Shown: piece after piece, positions 7,319-12,451 of the stretch
Position numbering within the stretch: position 1 is the first letter of the stretch
Layout: each line of letters starts with the position of its first letter
Source of the DNA: an uncultured Eubacterium sp.
GTDB lineage: Bacteria > Bacillota > Clostridia > Lachnospirales > Lachnospiraceae
Assembly (NCBI GenBank): GCA_947573465.1
Contig: CANPET010000027.1
Location: 1-12,451, forward strand
Direction of reading: 5' to 3'
DNA length: 12,451 nucleotides
Notes under the pieces: generated by a model
What the model was told of the DNA's origin: nothing
The model's database searches: none
What the model saw: the letters and a program-made list of their open reading frames with translations, nothing else
Program-made: the position numbers and the translations under genes

Positions 7319-9238
7319 CTAATTATCCGCTTCCACTTCCTCTGGTTTCACAACCGTATTATTCCATATAAAATCAACTTCCTTATAATCTTTATATACT
7401 TTTGCTAAAATTTTTTCATATAAATAACTATGAGAAGATTTTGTATTCATTAATTTGCCTTGATATAGCTTGTCCGCTACTCTTGCAATAGAGTATTCAC
7501 CAATATCACTATATACATAACTTCCATCTGCTAAAACTGCATATGCTCTTACTTTATAATCTGCAGTCAGGGCTGTAACAGTGCTTGCTCCAAATTTCAT
7601 CGTTCTGGCGTAATATGTAGCTGTACTAGAAGCTCCCAACTGACTCTGCAATGTCCCTGCACTTGTAGACTGATAAGATTTTACATACGAATTATCCACT
7701 CCAACATACATATCTTCGTCGGTAATTCCTGTATCTTTATTACCATAACCTTTCAGTCCGTAAATAAGCCCCCAATTTTTTACTTCCTGCCCATTAATTA
7801 CCGGTTCCACATTTGCAACAATCCTTACTCCTTCATAAGAAGTACTAATCTGATAACCTAACAAATTAATTTCTTTATTTGTAGTTTGCGAAGGTGTAGT
7901 TGTCTCTTCTGGCGTTGTCTGTTCCGGCGTTGTCTGTTCCGGCGTTGTCTGTTCCGGCGTTGTTGTTTCCACTGCAACTGGTGTACCATATTTAATAACA
8001 AAATGATATTCATTTCCATTCTTGTCCTGAATTGTAACCAGATTATAGGCATCTTTCTTTAATACCGACATAGGAATCCAGAAATTTGCCCCCGGAGAAG
8101 GCGATTCCTGCACATCTCCATTGCATTCCACACGTTTGAAATCAGGTGCCGCCTTTATTCCCTTTGTTGCAACATAGAATTTCTCTCCCTGGTCTAAACA
8201 ATAATTAATTTCATCATCCGTTTTTCCTTCATAAAATGCAACTGATAAATCCGGATTATTATTCGATGCTTTATATGTTAACTTGGAAAAATCTCCATCT
8301 GGAGAAACAATTTCTCTTGTAGTGGTCTCTATTTCTGTCGAACCTCCCTGATATACCCTGACATAATCAACATGCATTGTAGCGGACTGAAAATCCGAAT
8401 CTACCGTTGTATTTCCAGTATATCCAGTACTTGGTCCACCTAGTGCAAGATTAAACAAGAAGAAGTGCTCTTTCTGAAATGCATACTTATTTCCTTCATT
8501 CAAATATGCAACCAAATATACATTATCATCTACATACCACTGAATTTTGTCTTCATCCCAGATAACTCCATATGTATGCCATCCATTAATACCATTCTCT
8601 TCATTATTATCAAAATAGTAATATTCTCCGTTACTATAGCTTCCCCAATATTCATGATTGTCTTTTACAGTGCCTACGCCACCTCTTCTCCAATGAATGG
8701 TTCCTTCCGTATAATTTCTATTATTAGCATGTTCCATAATGTCCAACTCACCGCAAGATGGCCAGATAATACCTTCATCTGTAGTACCATCACTATAATC
8801 ATGTCCCATCATCCAGAAAGCAGGCCAGACACCATTTTGATTTCCACCATCTACTTTGATTCTTGCCTCCATTTTTCCATACTGAAATGATTTCTTTTTC
8901 CATGTAGTAATTCTTCCGGATGTATAATTACGATTTCCATACTGCTCCTTTTTTGCAGTTATCTTTAATTCTCCACCGGATACACTGACATTGTCTGTTC
9001 TGTCAGTATAGTACTGTATTTCCTCATTTCCCCATCCATTTCCTTCCGGGCCGATTCCTACATCATAACACCAGACATTCGTGTCCAGTGAATCCCCTTC
9101 AAACTCATCGCTCCATACCAATTCCCAGTCCGAATCAACAGCAAGAACTTTTTCAGAATTAGGCAGATTAACTACCTGCAACCCCGTAATTGTTAAAGTT
9201 ATTGCCATTAGTATAGACAAGATTCTCCTTCTCAACAT
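7319..9238 (-). CDS. Secreted GH16 beta-glucanase (laminarinase type), GH16-B
   Basis: Complete, 639 residues from ATG 9238, which has AAAGGA (9248-9253) 9 nt upstream. The frame also has a TTG at 9262, but it lacks a spaced ribosome site and would spoil the signal peptide. Residues 1-34 are a signal peptide (MLRRR, hydrophobic 6-23, cleavage near KVLA). The GH16 domain is about 37-297. The catalytic motif ELDIME (164-169) has the nucleophile E164 and acid/base E169 expected for this family, and the extra Met marks the laminarinase rather than the lichenase subtype. Flanking family motifs are VWSDEF, VWPAFWMMG and DYVRVYQGG. Substrate is probably beta-1,3-glucan, or mixed-linkage glucan. Residues 315-417 are a domain I do not recognise. 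Residues 424-452 are a TTPEQ-repeat linker. Residues 458-631 are the C-terminal domain shared with CotH-C. It is the first gene of a likely two-gene operon with CotH-C. Confidence 0.93.
   Translation of the reverse strand: MLRRRILSILMAITLTITGLQVVNLPNSEKVLAVDSDWELVWSDEFEGDSLDTNVWCYDVGIGPEGNGWGNEEIQYYTDRTDNVSVSGGELKITAKKEQYGNRNYTSGRITTWKKKSFQYGKMEARIKVDGGNQNGVWPAFWMMGHDYSDGTTDEGIIWPSCGELDIMEHANNRNYTEGTIHWRRGGVGTVKDNHEYWGSYSNGEYYYFDNNEENGINGWHTYGVIWDEDKIQWYVDDNVYLVAYLNEGNKYAFQKEHFFLFNLALGGPSTGYTGNTTVDSDFQSATMHVDYVRVYQGGSTEIETTTREIVSPDGDFSKLTYKASNNNPDLSVAFYEGKTDDEINYCLDQGEKFYVATKGIKAAPDFKRVECNGDVQESPSPGANFWIPMSVLKKDAYNLVTIQDKNGNEYHFVIKYGTPVAVETTTPEQTTPEQTTPEQTTPEETTTPSQTTNKEINLLGYQISTSYEGVRIVANVEPVINGQEVKNWGLIYGLKGYGNKDTGITDEDMYVGVDNSYVKSYQSTSAGTLQSQLGASSTATYYARTMKFGASTVTALTADYKVRAYAVLADGSYVYSDIGEYSIARVADKLYQGKLMNTKSSHSYLYEKILAKVYKDYKEVDFIWNNTVVKPEEVEADN
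7911..7970. repeat. 15-bp tandem repeat encoding the TTPEQ linker of GH16-B
   Basis: Four head-to-tail 15-bp units, with plus-strand unit GGCGTTGTCTGTTCC. The three at 7911-7955 are identical and the fourth (7956-7970) differs at a few bases. They encode TTPEQ-type units (about residues 424-443 of GH16-B), a flexible extracellular linker between the catalytic part and the C-terminal domain. Near identity at DNA level indicates recent copy-number change by slippage. Confidence 0.9.
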
Positions 9239-9247
9239 AATAACTTT

Positions 9248-9253
9248 TCCTTT
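9248..9253 (-). promoter_or_regulatory. Ribosome binding site that fixes the GH16-B start
   Basis: AAAGGA on the minus strand lies 9 nt before ATG 9238. The alternative in-frame TTG (9260-9262) overlaps the preceding AAAGG and has only A-rich sequence upstream, so ATG 9238 is preferred. Confidence 0.6.
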
Positions 9254-9298
9254 ACCTTTCAATTTTCTTTGTTTCCATTAAAAAACATATTTTTAATT

Positions 9299-9307
9299 AT
9301 TATATCA
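9299..9307 (-). promoter_or_regulatory. Extended -10 promoter of the GH16-B/CotH-C operon
   Basis: The minus strand reads TGATATAAT: a perfect TATAAT (9299-9304) with the TGn extension. The -35 position (TGTTAA at 9322-9327, 17-bp spacer) is poor, which extended -10 promoters tolerate. The predicted start point is near 9292, giving a ~54-nt leader. The surrounding DNA (9263-9370) is extremely AT-rich, as around strong clostridial promoters. I see no operator-like palindrome here comparable to the one before CotH-A. Confidence 0.5.
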
Positions 9308-9371
9308 ACTTTTTTAATATATTAACAGTTTATTCCAACATTTTTTATAATTTTTTTACAAGGTAATTAAA

Positions 9372-9459
9372 AATACCGCATCTGAAATCAACCTTATCAC
9401 AAATGTCCCTCAACAAAGCTTAAACATCTCTATATTCTTTTAATTTCTGATGCGATATT
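9372..9459 (-). terminator. Long imperfect hairpin after GH16-A, probable terminator
   Basis: Two 20-base arms (9372-9391 and 9440-9459, core CGCATC...GATGCG with GAAAT/ATTTC) are inverted with three departures: two G-U wobbles in the transcript and one mismatch. They are separated by a 48-nt loop. The minus-strand 3' arm runs into a T5 stretch. It lies 25 nt after the GH16-A stop, before the GH16-B promoter, which fits a terminator. The long loop is unusual; a decayed palindromic repeat is an alternative. Confidence 0.5.
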
Positions 9460-9484
9460 ATTTACAATTTATAATTTTTAAGAA

Positions 9485-12451
9485 TTACTTCTTAATTTTA
9501 ATCTTTTTTGGTTTTGACCACTTCTTAGCACCAACTGCTCTTATTCTTACATAAAGAGTCTTCTGGTTCTTAATCTTCTTGCTCTTAATAGTTACTTTTA
9601 CTTTCTTCACTGTCTTCTTTACAAGAACTTTCTTAAACTTCTTATTCTTAGCAATCTGTACCTGATACTTCTTAGCACCTTTTACTTTCTTAAAAGCAAT
9701 CTTAACCTTTGCTGCTGTTTTCTTCTTTGCTGCACTCTGTACTTTTGTCTTTCCAAGTGCTTTCCCTGCTGCTGTAGTAGTCTTTGGTGCCACTGTTGTT
9801 TTTGGCGCTTCTGTTGTAACAACTGGTGTCTGCGTTGTTGTTTCCACAACCGCCGGTGTCGTTTCTACTGTAGGCGGTGTTGTCTCTACTGTAGATGGTG
9901 TTGTCTCTACTGTAGACGGTGTTGTCTCTACTGTAGACGGTGTTGTCTCTACTGTAGATGGTGTTGTCTCTACAACTGCCGGCGTTGTCTCTGGTGTCGG
10001 TACATCTCCAACTACATTTCCCTGTGCATCCTTTACAACTACATTTGAGAAATCAAGAACCACTCCGATTCCTACCTGACCTGCTCCAATTGTAAACACA
10101 ATATTTCCATCTTTATCAGCTTTTGCTTTTCGTGTTAATGTTGCACTTGTTGATTCCTTCAAATCAACACTCTGCTTATCTCCATCTGTTGCAAGCACAC
10201 CATCATCTGAACTTGCTTTCATATCTACTAATACTGTATACTCTTCGCCTGCTTTCAGTCCTGTCTTCCTAATCTTGTACTGCACTGCCCACTGATCCCA
10301 GTTGTTCTGATTGCTTAAAATCTTTCCCTGAATGTGACCTGCATCTGCAGGATCCACTGCAATTGCCATTGTATTGGTCTGGTTAATCCACATTCCATAA
10401 TTACCTTTTGTAATATCCTGATTTGCACCTGCAATCTCTTCAAATGTCATTTCTGACGGTTTTGTTTCCGAAACATTTTCTACTGTAACTGACAGTGTTA
10501 CACCTTTTGTCTCCCTGTTACCAAGCACTCCTGTAATCTTAATCTGGTATGTACCCGCCTCAGCAAATGTATATTCTACAGCCTGTGCTTCTACAGCACT
10601 CTTATATAATTTTCCATCTATATATACATTATATAACTGACCTGATTTAATTTGCTCAGAAGTCTGATTCCATGTAATAACAACCTTTCCTTTTTCCTGT
10701 TTTTGTACTGCCGCTCCACTAACCTCTGTTGGTTCTTTCACATTTCCGACTGTAGTTCCTGGCTCTGCCGGTTTTGTTTCTGCCTTTGCCGTTGTTGTCG
10801 GATTTGGCTGTTCTCCCGTCGACTTAGAAGCATTCTTTATTTTAACATATCCTTCTCCTGTGCCATGTTTGATTTTTACCTCATTAATCTCTTTTGTTAA
10901 TGCAGACAAATAAACTAACACCCCTGCTCCTTCAATTTTTGCCACATTAGAAGACACACCATTTACTGTGACTTCACTGATTCCTGAAGTAACATTCATG
11001 TAAATACCTTTTTCATCTGCCCAGCCCGGATGCTGAATGTTAACAATTTCATTTAACTTCATTGTAGATTTATCATAATAATATGTATTCGGCGTATCGC
11101 CACCAAGTTCAACCCATTCTGCCGCTCCTGACGGCTGTGTTGGTTGTGGATCTGTCGGCTTCGGTTCCGGAACCTGTGGTTGTGTCGTCTGTGGTTGTGT
11201 CGCTCCTGTTGTCTCTTTTTCTCCTGAAGTAATATCTGTCAATTTTACATTATTGAATTTTAATGTTGTTCCAGCGTTCACCTCGGTAAGATTGAACATT
11301 AATTGTATCTTGCCATTATCTGATGCCTTACATGTTCCCTCAAAAACATTATTTCCCGGATTCAGTCCTTTTGTTACAAGTTCTGTTCCGCTTACTTCGT
11401 CCTTCATAAGAATTGCACCGGAAGCCGCATCTGAGTTTATCTCTACACTACACTTGTATGTATGTCCCGGTGTAACATCCATTTCCTTAGTAAACGCCTG
11501 TGTGTTCCACGCTGCCTTATTATTACTTACAATTTTTAAAGTAAATGGTTCTGACAGTGATGTTCCTCCGGAATATCTTCCGGAATTTCCTCCCAGCAGA
11601 TAATATCCCCATCCACCAAGGCTTGTCTTCTGACTGGATGTTGCTGTCATTCCATCCTCTGGTTCTGTCGGATTCGGTGGTGTCACAACACCTGAACCTC
11701 CTGCCTGATACGCCCTTACGTAATCTACATACATTGTAGCTGATGAGAAATTACCATCAACAGTAGTATTTCCCGTATAACCTGTTCCTGTTCCTCCTAA
11801 AGCAAGATTTAACAAAAAGAACTGTTCTTTTTGGAATGCATATGCATTATCATTTGTAATATATCCTGTCAGATAAACATTATCATCTACATACCATTGT
11901 ATTTTCTGTTCATCCCAAATGACTCCATATGTATGCCATCCATTGATTCCATTATTTGTATTGTCTGGGAAATAATAATATTGACCACCACTATAACTTC
12001 CCCAAAAAACATGATTGAGTCCTGCATTCATTCCACCTTGATTCCAGTGGAGTGTTCCCTCTACATAATTTCTGCTGTTAGCATGCTCCATAATATCCAG
12101 CTCACCACAATATGGCCATCCGGTTCCTGATGCCATATTATTACCCATCATCCAGAAAGCAGGCCATACTCCATTCTGATTACCGCCTTCTACTTTTATC
12201 CTTGCTTCCATCTTTCCATACTTGAAAGCCTTTTTTCCCAAAGTATTGATTCTTCCTGATGTATATGCTGAACCATTATAGTTTTCTCTTTTTGCTGTTA
12301 TTTTTAAAGAACCATCAGATACACTGACATTGTCTGCCTTGTCTGTGTAATACTGGACTTCTCCATTTCCCCAGCCCCATTCGCCGGTTCCAATATCATA
12401 ATTCCATACACTTCGATCAAGTGATGTTCCATTAAATTCGTCACTCCATAC
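9485..12451 (-). CDS. Multidomain GH16 beta-glucanase (laminarinase type), GH16-A, 5' end cut by window edge
   Basis: The frame is open from the window edge for 988 residues, beginning inside the GH16 domain (VWSDEFNG); signal peptide and start lie outside. Numbering from the first visible residue: the GH16 domain is 1-249, with catalytic ELDIME at 117-122 (nucleophile E117, acid/base E122), VWPAFWMMG at 95-103, and closing DYVRAYQAGG. Residues 262-408 and 668-812 are beta-sandwich modules of CBM4/9 character. Residues 445-542 are the NTY/VNIQ/GAG module shared with CotH-C. Residues 571-660 are FN3-like (YNVYIDGK). Linkers are Pro/Thr/Gln-rich (411-441) and a seven-fold ETTPSTV repeat (821-869). 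Residues 899-988 are a Lys-rich, FN3-like terminal domain (KKYQVQIAKNKKF, TLYVRIRAV, KKWSKPKK). The GH16 part is a close paralogue of GH16-B, so the two look like a tandem duplication with different tails. There is no LPXTG motif; the basic domain may hold the enzyme to the anionic wall (inference). Confidence 0.93.
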   Translation of the reverse strand, partial: VWSDEFNGTSLDRSVWNYDIGTGEWGWGNGEVQYYTDKADNVSVSDGSLKITAKRENYNGSAYTSGRINTLGKKAFKYGKMEARIKVEGGNQNGVWPAFWMMGNNMASGTGWPYCGELDIMEHANSRNYVEGTLHWNQGGMNAGLNHVFWGSYSGGQYYYFPDNTNNGINGWHTYGVIWDEQKIQWYVDDNVYLTGYITNDNAYAFQKEQFFLLNLALGGTGTGYTGNTTVDGNFSSATMYVDYVRAYQAGGSGVVTPPNPTEPEDGMTATSSQKTSLGGWGYYLLGGNSGRYSGGTSLSEPFTLKIVSNNKAAWNTQAFTKEMDVTPGHTYKCSVEINSDAASGAILMKDEVSGTELVTKGLNPGNNVFEGTCKASDNGKIQLMFNLTEVNAGTTLKFNNVKLTDITSGEKETTGATQPQTTQPQVPEPKPTDPQPTQPSGAAEWVELGGDTPNTYYYDKSTMKLNEIVNIQHPGWADEKGIYMNVTSGISEVTVNGVSSNVAKIEGAGVLVYLSALTKEINEVKIKHGTGEGYVKIKNASKSTGEQPNPTTTAKAETKPAEPGTTVGNVKEPTEVSGAAVQKQEKGKVVITWNQTSEQIKSGQLYNVYIDGKLYKSAVEAQAVEYTFAEAGTYQIKITGVLGNRETKGVTLSVTVENVSETKPSEMTFEEIAGANQDITKGNYGMWINQTNTMAIAVDPADAGHIQGKILSNQNNWDQWAVQYKIRKTGLKAGEEYTVLVDMKASSDDGVLATDGDKQSVDLKESTSATLTRKAKADKDGNIVFTIGAGQVGIGVVLDFSNVVVKDAQGNVVGDVPTPETTPAVVETTPSTVETTPSTVETTPSTVETTPSTVETTPPTVETTPAVVETTTQTPVVTTEAPKTTVAPKTTTAAGKALGKTKVQSAAKKKTAAKVKIAFKKVKGAKKYQVQIAKNKKFKKVLVKKTVKKVKVTIKSKKIKNQKTLYVRIRAVGAKKWSKPKKIKIKK
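9845..9991. repeat. 21-bp tandem repeat encoding the ETTPSTV linker of GH16-A
   Basis: Seven 21-bp units in a row encode ETTPAVV, four ETTPSTV, ETTPPTV and ETTPAVV. The central units are nearly identical in DNA (plus-strand core TCTCTACTGTAGACGGTGT), pointing to recent expansion by slippage. The product is a Thr/Pro/Glu linker joining the last CBM-like module to the Lys-rich terminal domain, rich in possible O-modification sites. Confidence 0.92.

Noticed and set aside
7911..7970. Short regular repeats as a possible CRISPR array.
   Set aside because: The units are directly contiguous, without spacers, in frame within a coding sequence; the same holds for 9845-9991.
7858..8052. Arg-rich 64-codon frame (repeated RQRRN) on the minus strand.
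   Set aside because: It is a shifted reading of the TTPEQ repeat inside GH16-B and has no start signals.

Overview
The window looks like a stretch of chromosome from a low-GC Gram-positive gut or rumen bacterium, most likely a Lachnospiraceae-type Clostridium relative (Butyrivibrio/Roseburia-like). The grounds are AT-rich DNA, AGGAGA-type ribosome binding sites, large modular secreted proteins with Thr/Pro/Glu linkers, and a Lys-rich fibronectin-III-like C-terminal module of the kind common in that family. This is judged by eye from composition and domain style, not by a search. Every gene lies on the minus strand, so transcription runs from high to low coordinates.

Layout in the direction of transcription. 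(1) 12451-9485: a GH16 laminarinase-type beta-glucanase (here 'GH16-A'), entering the window without its N-terminus and carrying several accessory modules and a Lys-rich C-terminus. A long imperfect hairpin follows (9372-9459). (2) 9238-7319: a second, complete secreted GH16 enzyme ('GH16-B'). It lies 43 bp upstream of, and probably in one operon with, (3) 7275-4255: a complete 1006-residue secreted CotH-family protein ('CotH-C'). An excellent intrinsic terminator follows (4170-4215). (4) 4158-2031: a CotH gene with an N-terminal discoidin/CBM32-like domain ('CotH-B'). It lacks a signal peptide and is broken by a frame change and an apparent internal deletion near 2430-2450, so I call it a pseudogene. 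A terminator follows at 1984-2024. (5) 1779-1: a third secreted CotH protein ('CotH-A'), leaving the window without its C-terminus. The two gene-free stretches (1780-2030 and 9263-9484) are each under 300 bases and hold terminators and probable extended -10 promoters; the first also has a LacI-type palindrome.

How they may work together. The GH16 enzymes should cut beta-1,3- (or mixed-linkage) glucans outside the cell. The CotH proteins belong to the atypical kinase family of the Bacillus subtilis spore-coat kinase CotH, and all three keep the Asp-containing family motifs. Here they are exported and fused to carbohydrate-binding-like modules. The glucanases and the CotH proteins share the same uncharacterised accessory modules: GH16-B and CotH-C share a ~170-residue C-terminal domain, GH16-A and CotH-C share a ~95-residue module, and GH16-A and CotH-B share the Lys-rich C-terminus. 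This suggests enzymes and putative kinases are targeted to the same surface or substrate. An extracellular 'glucanase plus CotH kinase' system is the most unusual idea the window supports; the functional link is inference.
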